A stretch of 64,000 bases of DNA, from contig DDTO01000002.1 of the NCBI GenBank assembly GCA_002344135.1, positions 236,794 to 300,793 on the forward strand, written 5' to 3'. This DNA is from Chthonomonas sp. UBA2362 (GTDB lineage Bacteria; Armatimonadota; Fimbriimonadia; Fimbriimonadales; Fimbriimonadaceae). Of this stretch, positions 56,563 through 64,000 are shown one piece after another. Made by a program: the position numbers and the translations under genes. The first letter of the stretch is position 1, and every line of letters begins with the position of its first letter. Under the pieces are notes generated by a model. The model was not told where the DNA came from and searched no databases. It saw only the letters and a list, made by a program, of their open reading frames with translations.

Positions 56563-57882
56563 GTGGGTCGGATCTTTCTCCTGATGCTCGCCGGCGCGAT
56601 CGCAGGGCTTCTAGCCTGGATTATCGTGGAGCCGCAGTTCCCAACGAGCATCAACGACCCCGCCTGGGGCGATGTCGAAAGTCGCTTCATCGGCCTCCTC
56701 GGCGGATTGATCGGCCTCTTCGTCGGTGGGACGAGGGGCTGGATGCAGGGAAGCAAAGTGCACGCACTGCGAGGGGGGATCGTCGGCCTGGTGCTCGGCG
56801 TGGTGGGTGGATATCTCGGTTACCGCGTCGGTGGCGGCATCGTGGACAGTCTCTTCGGTCCGGGCGTCTTCGTCACGGGCCGTCCGCTGCCAGTGGTCAT
56901 GACGGCCAGGGTCCTTGCAATCATGCCAATGGGGCTCATCCTCGGGGCAGCCCTCGGCGCGGCGAGCCTCTCCGCCCGACAGGTCGGAGTGGGATTGGTC
57001 GGAGGAGCGCTAGGCGCGGGAGTCGGCGCGGCAGTCTTCGATCTTATCGGCGAAGCCCTCGGACCGACGCTCCTCCAGGCCCGCGGTGTGGGCAACGAAG
57101 TCGGCGGAGTCTCACGGGCGATCACGGCGGTTTGTATCGGTGGTGGGATCGGTCTTTTCACTGGAATCATGGAGCGGGCCACCCGCCAGGCATGGCTCAG
57201 ACTCGTCCTCGGCCGCAACGAGGGCAAGGAATGGCTGGTGGATGCGCCCCAAACCTTCTTGGGTCGAAGTGAGAGAGCCCACGTGCCCTTGTTCGGCGAT
57301 CCGAACATCATGCCGATGCACGCCACGATCGTTCGCCAATCCGGTCGCTACATCCTCTATGACGGTGGCTCGCCGATGGGCACGGGTCTGAACGGCCAGC
57401 GCATCGGCCAAGCAGAACTTGCATCCGGCGATATGATCAATATCGGCGGATTCAACCTCCTGTTTCTCATGCGGTCCGGTCGGGCACAGAGGATCGTTGC
57501 AGCGGAGCGCTTCGTCCCGCAGCCCGTTGGCGGGCCCCAGGGAGCGGTGGGTCCGATCGCGCTCGGGGCGGTAACTGCGGCGCCGACCGTGGCATCGGTT
57601 CGCGTGCCTACTCTCGTGGCGATGACGGGTCCTCTTGCGGGCCAGAGGTTCGAGGTTGTTGCGGCAGTCGAAGTCGGGCGGGAATCCGGCGCGATTCCGC
57701 TCGGCTTCGACCAGGGCGCGTCCCGTCGACACGCCCTGCTCACGCCGGGTCCGGCCGGCGTCGTCGTCTCGGACCTGAACAGCACGAACGGGACTCTGGT
57801 CAACGGCAAGAAGGTCCAATCGCAGACCCTCTCCCCCGGTGACACGCTCCAGATCGGCTCGACGGTGTTCCGACTCGAATAG
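56563..57882 (+). CDS. Polytopic membrane protein with two FHA domains
   Basis: A 439-residue protein. The N-terminal half has about six Gly-rich membrane helices (IFLLMLAGAIAGLLAWII, FIGLLGGLIGLFVGG, GIVGLVLGVVGGYLGYRVGG, VGVGLVGGALGAGVGAAVFD and others). Two FHA domains follow: the first from WLVDAPQTFLGRSERAHVPL to LNGQRIG, the second from FEVVAAVEVGRESGAIPLGF through ASRRHALLTP to STNGTLVNGKKV. The second has the full GRE/SRRH/STNGT signature; the first has MPMHATI instead of SRxH and is probably degenerate. Start GTG 56563, with GGAGG ten bases upstream. In an operon with nnr and the first FHA protein. Confidence 0.88.
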   Translation: MGRIFLLMLAGAIAGLLAWIIVEPQFPTSINDPAWGDVESRFIGLLGGLIGLFVGGTRGWMQGSKVHALRGGIVGLVLGVVGGYLGYRVGGGIVDSLFGPGVFVTGRPLPVVMTARVLAIMPMGLILGAALGAASLSARQVGVGLVGGALGAGVGAAVFDLIGEALGPTLLQARGVGNEVGGVSRAITAVCIGGGIGLFTGIMERATRQAWLRLVLGRNEGKEWLVDAPQTFLGRSERAHVPLFGDPNIMPMHATIVRQSGRYILYDGGSPMGTGLNGQRIGQAELASGDMINIGGFNLLFLMRSGRAQRIVAAERFVPQPVGGPQGAVGPIALGAVTAAPTVASVRVPTLVAMTGPLAGQRFEVVAAVEVGRESGAIPLGFDQGASRRHALLTPGPAGVVVSDLNSTNGTLVNGKKVQSQTLSPGDTLQIGSTVFRLE

Positions 57883-57888
57883 CCTTCC

Positions 57889-60800
57889 CTACTTCTTGGG
57901 CAGGCTCTTCATCAGTTCCTGGACTGCCTTTTCCAGTTGGATGTCGCGTCCGGCTAACCAGGCGTCGACGTCGAACTTCACGAGGTAGTCCGGGACTCGC
58001 CCATTGCCCTCCAGGTTTTCCCCGTCGATCGCATAGGCTCCAGCCGCGGGGATGCGAATGCCGCCGCCGTCCCAAAGCCCCAACTGGCTCGTCCCGATGA
58101 CGCCCCCGCCGGTCGGCTCTCCGATCAGCGGGCCGAGCTTGAGTCGCCGAAAGCCCTCGGCGATGATCTCGGCGTTGCTGAACGAGTACTGGTTGATGAG
58201 CATCGCCGTCGGAAGTTCCAGGCTGTCGCCCCGATAGATGTTTTCGCTGACTCGGTAGGCGGGGTCGCTTCGCATCGTGCGGATCAGCCAGGGCCGTTTC
58301 ACCAGCACGCCGAGGATCTTTTGGGCGGTCGAGCCTCCGCCGTTGAAGCGGACGTCGAGCACGACACCTTCCTTGCCGCTGGCGACCGTCCGGATTTCGC
58401 GGAGGAAGCGCAGGTACGAGGGATCGTCCATCGATTGGATGTGCAGGTACGTGAGCCTGCCGTCGGACAGCTTCTCCACCTGGGCTCGCTCCCACTGCAC
58501 CCAGTTTTCATAGAGGACGCCGGTTCGCGCGGTGGGTTCGAGCGGCTTGATGTCGATGGAGATCTTCTGTCCGTTGCGTTCGATCGCCAGGTTGACCTTG
58601 CGTCCCGCCTTCTTGTTGAGGAGGCTGGCGATCGGACTCTTCGACCCCGGCTCCACTCCGTCGACCTGGAGGACGCGATCGCCGCGCTTGAGGATGGATT
58701 GCGGATGCGCGGCCGGTGTGCCTTCGTAGACGACATCCACGATGTAGACTCCCCGGGAGGCAAGCGCCGGCCAATCCCACTCGACCCCGATGAAGCCCGT
58801 CGAATCGCTGGCCGCCGGAGCCTCCGCTTGGGGAGGGGTGGCGCCGAGGTGAGAACTGTCGACCTCCTCCATCATCTCCGCCATCATCGCGTAGAAGTCG
58901 GCCCGATCGAAGGCGTGGGGCACGATCTCGGCGTACTTTGCCTTGAGCCGGTCCCACCCGCGGTTGTTCTTATCCTCGCGGTAGTACATTCGATCGAACG
59001 CCCACCAAATCTCGTCGAAAAGCGCTCGCTCTTCGTCGCGAAGGTTCACGGTGGCTTGGGCGGTGAACGCGACTGGTGCGACCGTGCCTTGCGCGAGGGT
59101 CAAAGCGTTAAGCCGCCCGGCGGACACAAAGTACAGCTTCGCGCCGACGACGCCCAATTCGAATCCGGCGGCGAGCCCCGTGACGGCGGTGACCGGGCTC
59201 GCGGCGCCGGATGCGACGCTCACGGCGTTGAGTTGGCCCTCGATCATGACCCAGATCGATCGGCTATCCGTCGACGCCAGCGGCGCGCCGGTCAGGTTGC
59301 CTGTGCGCGTCAGGCGGCGAATCCGGTTCTCCAGGCCCGGCTCGTACACTTCGACCGTCACCGCCTTTGAAGGAGCCGGCTTCGGCGCATCGATGCCGTC
59401 GAGGTCGTCCTCGCTGAACGTGGTCGGCTGGGGAACCAGGTCGACGACGTAAAGGTCGTTCTCGTCGGGATACTCCTCGGAGTTGAAGTAAATGCCCTTG
59501 CCATTGGGCAGGAACCGTGGTGGTGACGTCGCGCCGCGAGCGGTACGGGCGATCCGGATCGACTTCCCGTTCTCTATGTGTTTAAGAAACACATCCGAAC
59601 CATGGCTGTTTTGCTGGTCGACGACCAGCCAGAGGCTATCCGGTGACCAGTTGAAGCTGAGCCCTCCTCGAAGGCTGTCGCCGAAGCCACCCGTCGCAAC
59701 GACCTTGCGCTCGCCACCCTTGGCGGGCATAACCACGATTTCGGTTTGGCCGCGGTTGAAGGCGAGCCACTTGCCATCCGGCGAGAGGTGAGGTTGCACG
59801 ATATCGGTAGGTTCTGAAAGGAAGACCTTCTCATCTCCCTCGATCGTCACGGTCATGAACTCACGCTTCCCATTTCGCCCTGTCACGAACAGAATCGTCT
59901 TCGGATCGAGCCAGACGGGTTGGTAATCGAGCGATGGCGACTTGGTGAGGCGACGGGTCGTTCCTCCTCGCTCCGGGATCAGGAACAGATCGCCTCGGAC
60001 GACGAGGACGGTTCGCTTGCCGTCGGGCGAAACCGCGTAGTCGGTCACGCCAGAAGTCAGCGAGAGGTCGACGACCGGGTTGATGCGCTCGTCTCGGGGG
60101 ACTTCGATCGCCGGTCTCTTGCCCGATCCGGAGGGGACGTCGAAAACGTAAATCTCGGATTCGAATTCGTAGGCGATCGACTTGCCATCAGCGCTGATCG
60201 ACGGCATTCGAAGGGTTCCGTTTTCGTGGCGCGTCAGCTGCTTTGCACCGCTTCCGTCGCCGTTCATTCGCCACAGATTCGGCCAGCCCGAACGGTTGGA
60301 CATGAAGAAGATCGATCCATCCGGGGCGAACATCGGCCACATGTCGCTCCGGTCGTTACTCGTTAGAGCCCGATTGTTTGCCAGAGGCACCGAGTTGTCG
60401 GCGACGTAAATTTCACCGCTGTTGGCGCCGCGATCGAGGGGATTTCGCCACGATCCGGGCCCGCCGCTCCGAACGTAGGCCACCCGGCGTCCGTCCGGCG
60501 AGACGCTCGCGTAGTATTCGAGTTCGAACGGGTGTTGCGTGAGGCGGATCAGTTCGCCGCCCATCGCCGAGACCTTGAAGAGATCGACGCGCCCGAAGTT
60601 GGTGCAATAGCCGTAGATCCAACGTCCGTCCGGGGAGACAGAGTTCGGATATTCGGTGCCGCTCTCGAAAGTGAGTCGCCGAAGGTCGCTGCCGTCCGGA
60701 GCGATCGAAAAGAGGTCGTAGTTGCCGTAGCGATTGGACGCGAAGACGATGCGGTCGCCAGAGGGCGTGAACTTGGGCATGACGTCGTCAGCTGAGTGCA

Positions 60801-60984
60801 CGGTCAGCCGACGTGCGGTTCCCCCCGCGCTCGGGACGCTCCAGAGATCGCCCTGCCAGCTGAAGACCAACGTCTTGCCGTCCGGCGAGAGGGCAGGGTG
60901 CTTGCCGCGTTTGATCGGGGCCTGCGCGCTGGCGGTGACGGCGGCGAGGGCGAGTGCGACGAAGAGAATGGGGCGAAGAGTCAT
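57889..60984 (-). CDS. Tricorn-like S41 serine protease
   Basis: A 1031-residue exported peptidase. Signal peptide (ILFVALALAAVTASA), two WD40/PD40-type beta-propellers (HPALSPDGKTLVFSWQGDLW, MPKFTPSGDRIVFASNRYGN, QPHLSPDGKWLAFNRGQTEI), a helical C1 region with ALFDEIWWAFDRMYYREDKN, a PDZ domain (GVYIVDVVYEGTPAAHPQSI, LKRGDRVLQVDG) and the S41 catalytic domain, with the Ser in QYSFSNAEIIAEG and FNGGGSTAQKILG. It would degrade peptides in the periplasm. The start ATG 60984 precedes a clean signal peptide; an ATG at 61059 is too far upstream. Confidence 0.93.
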   Translation of the reverse strand: MTLRPILFVALALAAVTASAQAPIKRGKHPALSPDGKTLVFSWQGDLWSVPSAGGTARRLTVHSADDVMPKFTPSGDRIVFASNRYGNYDLFSIAPDGSDLRRLTFESGTEYPNSVSPDGRWIYGYCTNFGRVDLFKVSAMGGELIRLTQHPFELEYYASVSPDGRRVAYVRSGGPGSWRNPLDRGANSGEIYVADNSVPLANNRALTSNDRSDMWPMFAPDGSIFFMSNRSGWPNLWRMNGDGSGAKQLTRHENGTLRMPSISADGKSIAYEFESEIYVFDVPSGSGKRPAIEVPRDERINPVVDLSLTSGVTDYAVSPDGKRTVLVVRGDLFLIPERGGTTRRLTKSPSLDYQPVWLDPKTILFVTGRNGKREFMTVTIEGDEKVFLSEPTDIVQPHLSPDGKWLAFNRGQTEIVVMPAKGGERKVVATGGFGDSLRGGLSFNWSPDSLWLVVDQQNSHGSDVFLKHIENGKSIRIARTARGATSPPRFLPNGKGIYFNSEEYPDENDLYVVDLVPQPTTFSEDDLDGIDAPKPAPSKAVTVEVYEPGLENRIRRLTRTGNLTGAPLASTDSRSIWVMIEGQLNAVSVASGAASPVTAVTGLAAGFELGVVGAKLYFVSAGRLNALTLAQGTVAPVAFTAQATVNLRDEERALFDEIWWAFDRMYYREDKNNRGWDRLKAKYAEIVPHAFDRADFYAMMAEMMEEVDSSHLGATPPQAEAPAASDSTGFIGVEWDWPALASRGVYIVDVVYEGTPAAHPQSILKRGDRVLQVDGVEPGSKSPIASLLNKKAGRKVNLAIERNGQKISIDIKPLEPTARTGVLYENWVQWERAQVEKLSDGRLTYLHIQSMDDPSYLRFLREIRTVASGKEGVVLDVRFNGGGSTAQKILGVLVKRPWLIRTMRSDPAYRVSENIYRGDSLELPTAMLINQYSFSNAEIIAEGFRRLKLGPLIGEPTGGGVIGTSQLGLWDGGGIRIPAAGAYAIDGENLEGNGRVPDYLVKFDVDAWLAGRDIQLEKAVQELMKSLPKK

Positions 60985-61063
60985 GGTTTCGTTGTTCCTA
61001 CGGCGATCGGCCCTTTCTTTACCTATGTTGGGCCGGAGTTTGCCAGAAGCCCGGTTCAAAAGA

Positions 61064-61093
61064 AATCCGCCCTCGGCAAGCCGAGGGCGGATT
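61064..61093 (-). terminator. Intrinsic terminator of the SLH porin gene
   Basis: Arms 61064-61076 and 61081-61093 pair over 13 bases around CTTG on the minus strand, and are followed by a T-rich TTTCTTTT. It lies 25 bases past the porin stop codon. Confidence 0.8.
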
Positions 61094-61117
61094 CTGATTC
61101 GGCGCTAGCCGCGAGGA

Positions 61118-63067
61118 CTAGAACCGGATGCTGAACTGCGTGGAGAGCAGGCCGCCGCGGAAGCGATCCTGGTTTCCGACCACGAGGCTCAGGTTCTTCA
61201 CGTCGCTGGTCTGATACATGATGCTCCACTTAGCGTTGGCGCCCATGTTGTAGCCCAGTCCGAAGGTAAACCAGCGCTGGGTGACGTCGGGCACTCCGAT
61301 GAGGTCCCAGTCAAGCGTGACGTCCTCGTAAGAGGCCATCAGGCTCCAGTTCTGGTTGAGCTTGTAATCGATTTGGGCGATGAAGGAGTTCAGGTTGTCG
61401 TCCTCACCGATCCAGTCGACCACGTTGCTCGTCGAGCCCTTGTAGAACTCGCCCGTCGCGGAGATTCGGAACTCCGGCGTGATGTTGATGTGAGCGCCGA
61501 CATGGAAGCCCTCGATGTTGGTCGGGTTCCATGCCACGCCGAGTCGACCCCAGTTGCCCGGAGCGCCGAAGTTCGGCTTGATGTTTCGATAGCCGCCTTC
61601 GATGCCCCAGTTGGAGGCGTTGTAGCCGAGCTTGGCCCACCAGGCATCGTTATCGCTGTCGAGAACCTTGCTGGTGTTGTACGTGTAGTCGCTGCGGGCG
61701 TAGCCGGCGTTGACCATCAGGTTGTCCCACTTGAGGTTGATGTCGCCACCGTAAACGTTGCTGCGGTTCCACTCCTGGTTGACCCCGTCCACGAACACGG
61801 TGTTCGGGTTGTTGGTGTCGAGCCAGAGGTAAGCCAGATTGATCGAGCCCATGTCTCCGATCGGGAAGTTCAGCCGTGCGCCGAAGCTCTGGTCGATTCC
61901 GATGCCGATCGAATCGGGGTCACTGCTGAATCGAGCGACGCCCGAGGTCAGCGGGTTGATCTCGACGCCGTTCACCGAGCGACGATCGCTGTTGCGTCCG
62001 CCCCAGAGGTGAAGGTTCGCCGCACCGAACTTGAACTTCAGAAGGGCGCCGTCGAAGTAGTAATCTCCGTTGTCCCATCGGTCGTTATCGAAGTACGGGG
62101 TGTAGTCCGGGCGCTGGAACATGTAGGAGTTCACCTGGTAGCCCAGCCGGCCGATGTCCGCGCTGAAGTTCAGGCCTCCGACCGAGGTGTCGAAGGACAC
62201 CATGAAGTCCTGGAAGTACACGTCCGTCGAGGGCTCGCGGAAACCGGCGAACATCGGCAATTGGCTCTGGTTGCCCAAAGCGGCCGACCCACCAGCGATG
62301 TCGCTGAGCATGTTGCCCACGACGAGGGTGGCCTTCCACTTGGGGCCTTCGTCGTTGGTGCCCATGAACGTGAACGCGCCCTCGTGGAGGACGCTGAGGT
62401 CTCGCGTCATGCCGACGACCTGCCCGGCATATCCGCCTCGGCCGACGCCGGTGAGGCGTCCGGAGGTGGTCAGACCGAATTCTTGATCGTCATTGCCGTG
62501 ACCGGAGAGGGCGAGCAAGTTGACGTCGCCATGAATGTCGACGGCCGGCTTGCGCTTCTCGAGGGCGGTCACCCGCGCTTCGAGGTCGCTCAGGTCTTTC
62601 TTGAGGGCCTCGACGTCTACGCCGAGAGAAGCGAGTTCCTTCTCGAACTTCTCGGCGAGCTTCTTGAGGGCCTCGATGTCATCCTTCCAACTCTGCATGC
62701 CGTCGACGGTTGCCTTCAGCGCCGCGAGTTGATCGCGCAGTTCTTTGACTTCGCCGGGAAGACCGCTCAAGCCATCGACCTTGTCGGTCAAAGCCTTGAT
62801 CTGATCATCCAGACCGTTATACATGCTCTTCAGCCTCTGGTACGCGGCGTTGATCGCCACGGCCATCTCATAACGGCTCGCGGGGCGGGGACCTCGGAAC
62901 AGACCGTCAGGGTATCCAACGAGGATGCCCTCCTTCTTCATGTTCTCGAGAGCCTGATACGCCCAGTGATTGTCCGGCACGTCCGGGAAATTGTCCTGCG
63001 CCATCGCCGGTACGACCAGCGCGGCGCCCAGGACCGCGGTAAACGCGTGAATTAGCGTTCGCTTCAT
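61118..63067 (-). CDS. SLH-domain outer-membrane porin
   Basis: A 649-residue protein of the OmpM/SlpA type. Signal peptide (AFTAVLGAALVVPAMA), one SLH domain (about 25-75: FPDVPDNHWAYQALENMKKE, GYPDGLFRGPRPASRYEMA), a long coiled coil (about 85-170, KALTDKVDGL, LKKLAEKFEKEL) and a beta-barrel of alternating residues ending in FSIRF, the C-terminal aromatic used for barrel assembly. The SLH domain would tether the outer membrane to the cell wall. A 13-bp intrinsic terminator follows. Its ATG lies about 12 bases after AAGGAG, and it has a long leader (upstream of 63067). Probably abundant. Confidence 0.94.
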   Translation of the reverse strand: MKRTLIHAFTAVLGAALVVPAMAQDNFPDVPDNHWAYQALENMKKEGILVGYPDGLFRGPRPASRYEMAVAINAAYQRLKSMYNGLDDQIKALTDKVDGLSGLPGEVKELRDQLAALKATVDGMQSWKDDIEALKKLAEKFEKELASLGVDVEALKKDLSDLEARVTALEKRKPAVDIHGDVNLLALSGHGNDDQEFGLTTSGRLTGVGRGGYAGQVVGMTRDLSVLHEGAFTFMGTNDEGPKWKATLVVGNMLSDIAGGSAALGNQSQLPMFAGFREPSTDVYFQDFMVSFDTSVGGLNFSADIGRLGYQVNSYMFQRPDYTPYFDNDRWDNGDYYFDGALLKFKFGAANLHLWGGRNSDRRSVNGVEINPLTSGVARFSSDPDSIGIGIDQSFGARLNFPIGDMGSINLAYLWLDTNNPNTVFVDGVNQEWNRSNVYGGDINLKWDNLMVNAGYARSDYTYNTSKVLDSDNDAWWAKLGYNASNWGIEGGYRNIKPNFGAPGNWGRLGVAWNPTNIEGFHVGAHINITPEFRISATGEFYKGSTSNVVDWIGEDDNLNSFIAQIDYKLNQNWSLMASYEDVTLDWDLIGVPDVTQRWFTFGLGYNMGANAKWSIMYQTSDVKNLSLVVGNQDRFRGGLLSTQFSIRF

Positions 63068-63502
63068 ATCCGCTCAGTTCTCCTTACAGTGTTTGTCCGA
63101 CTGGATGAACGAGCGTCGCTCCGTAGCGAACCGAACCCTCACAACTTTCCTTGAGTTTCCTATGAGCGCACTGCCCACGATGGAAACGCCACCCGCATCC
63201 TGCGTCTGTCGGAGTGGATTTTACACCACGCCTTCCTAGATTATGCCGCGAACCTCGAAAAAAAGCAAGGTTGGCTGCACCAATGCTAGGACTTTTAACG
63301 TCTCGAATCGTTTCGGCCGATTCGGCCCCCTTCGACTCGTTCAAGCGAGTCCTACGTGCCAGAGACCCCGAAAGGTTGCTTGGAGACGTCGGTCCCGACT
63401 CGGAATCGGGACCATTTCGCTTCATCCGGGGCCGCGGGCCCGTCATTCACCTATGTTGGCGCGCCTCGCGCGTGCTATCGTTAGCGTTAACTGGAGATGA
63501 CG
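63068..63502. other. Divergent promoter region, SLH porin and HtrA-like gene
   Basis: 435 bases without a supported gene. On the minus strand TAAAAT near 63216-63221 is a possible -10 for the porin, giving a leader of about 150 bases. A hairpin at 63391-63413 (GGTCCCGA against TCGGGACC, 7-base loop) lies upstream of the protease gene. Neither is strongly supported. Confidence 0.4.
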
Positions 63503-64000
63503 ATGCGCAAGTACGATTTCACCGTCCGTCTCGCCGCCGGACTCGTGTTTGCGGCGATCGGGCTGGCAGGATGCCAACCGAAGACCGAAACCGCCGACGC
63601 CGAACTGAAGACGACCCGCCTGGCTGAACTGGCCAAGCCGGCGACCGTTCTCATCGTCAGCAGTTACGACGCTCAGGTGCAAGTCCCGAACGTCACGATA
63701 CCGGCCGACCGACAGCAGCTCCTTCAGGAGAAACTGCGGCAGAAAATCTACAACGGCGAGTTGAACTCGAGCGACCAGCAGGCCCTCGTGAATGCAGCGG
63801 TACAGGAGTTACTAGTCAACTGGCCGCAATACTTCGTCTCGACTGGCGTTTACCGCACCGTCAATGCGAACGTCACCGCGGTCGGATCGGGGTTCTTTGT
63901 CACCCCGGACGGCTACCTCGTCACAAACGCACACGTCGTGGCGACGGAAGGCGACGAACTCAAACAGGGTCTCGTCGAGAACGCGCTGACCCAGCTGATC
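63503..64000 (+). CDS. HtrA/DegP-like trypsin-fold lipoprotein, 5' part
   Basis: The first 166 codons before the window edge. Signal peptide with lipobox (LVFAAIGLAGC) predicts a lipoprotein. VTAVGSGFFVTPDGYLVTNAHVV is, in part, the conserved strand and catalytic-His motif of HtrA-type serine proteases (TNAHVV). The catalytic Asp and Ser and any PDZ domain lie beyond the window. An unusually long N-terminal region (about 100 residues, with a predicted helix RQQLLQEKLRQKIYNGEL) separates the lipobox from the protease core. The ATG at 63503 has GGAG six bases upstream; ATG 63497 is possible. Confidence 0.85.
   Translation, partial: MRKYDFTVRLAAGLVFAAIGLAGCQPKTETADAELKTTRLAELAKPATVLIVSSYDAQVQVPNVTIPADRQQLLQEKLRQKIYNGELNSSDQQALVNAAVQELLVNWPQYFVSTGVYRTVNANVTAVGSGFFVTPDGYLVTNAHVVATEGDELKQGLVENALTQLI

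Noticed and set aside
61373..63055. Long open frame (560 codons) on the plus strand across the SLH porin
   Set aside because: It is antisense to a clear porin gene; its translation is Val- and Glu-rich with no domain, a typical shadow of strongly biased codons.

Overview
This 64 kb window is a GC-rich bacterial chromosome segment, densely packed on both strands, with no rRNA, tRNA, CRISPR array or recognisable insertion sequence. It encodes a diderm cell: an SLH-domain outer-membrane porin with a C-terminal aromatic residue, a heptose-1-phosphate adenylyltransferase of the LPS core pathway, a SurA/PrsA-like lipoprotein and heme-exporter (ccm) genes. Together with a tricorn-like protease, an N-methyl-pilin, FHA membrane proteins and TANNNT-type start-adjacent promoters, this suggests an Armatimonadota (Fimbriimonadia-like) or Deinococcus-related lineage. 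That placement is inference; no marker gene was searched.

Layout. 1-1400: start of a minus-strand gene, pth, and a DUF559 endonuclease framed by REP-like palindromic repeats. 1410-12302: an accessory island. A type I restriction-modification operon (rmuC, hsdM, hsdS, an ArdC-like/ImmA metallopeptidase, hsdR) is flanked by two paralogous genes of unknown function in opposite orientation. Between hsdS and hsdR lies a degenerate second copy of the hsdR 5' end, apparently a recombination scar. 12373-18504: SGNH hydrolase, RDD, DUF58, an alcohol dehydrogenase with an odd acidic insert, a repeat-rich non-coding stretch, an M48 protease and queF. 18572-28424: pckA, lpdA-gmk-rfaE2, an AI-2E transporter, inositol phosphatase-ruvX, PilZ, trxB and a glycosyltransferase. 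28453-33428: small membrane proteins, OsmC, the ccmABCD cluster with a very small ccmD overlapping ccmC, a Gfo/Idh oxidoreductase and ferredoxin-NADP reductase.

33411-44871: a truncated LuxR/NB-ARC-type TPR protein, a peptidyl-prolyl isomerase lipoprotein, nhaA, a Tat-exported superoxide dismutase with holB, a prepilin, half-size TauE, a second Gfo/Idh protein and mutS2. 44895-57882: an orphan response regulator, DUF899 with a sarcosine-oxidase-like enzyme, msrA, polA, a large secreted GH15 glucoamylase-like enzyme, the NAD(P)HX repair enzyme and two FHA membrane proteins. 57889-64000: a tricorn-like S41 protease, the SLH porin, and the start of an HtrA-like lipoprotein protease cut by the window edge.

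Two patterns run through the window. First, many transcription-unit heads have a -10-like hexamer (TANNNT, often as GGTANNNT, or CATAAT/CAGAAT) only 6-9 bases before the start codon and no Shine-Dalgarno site, which suggests widespread leaderless mRNA. Second, genes within operons are joined by NTGA overlaps (ATGA, GTGA, TTGA and probably CTGA). The most interesting candidate system is the type I R-M operon with an antirestriction-like metallopeptidase translationally coupled to hsdR.
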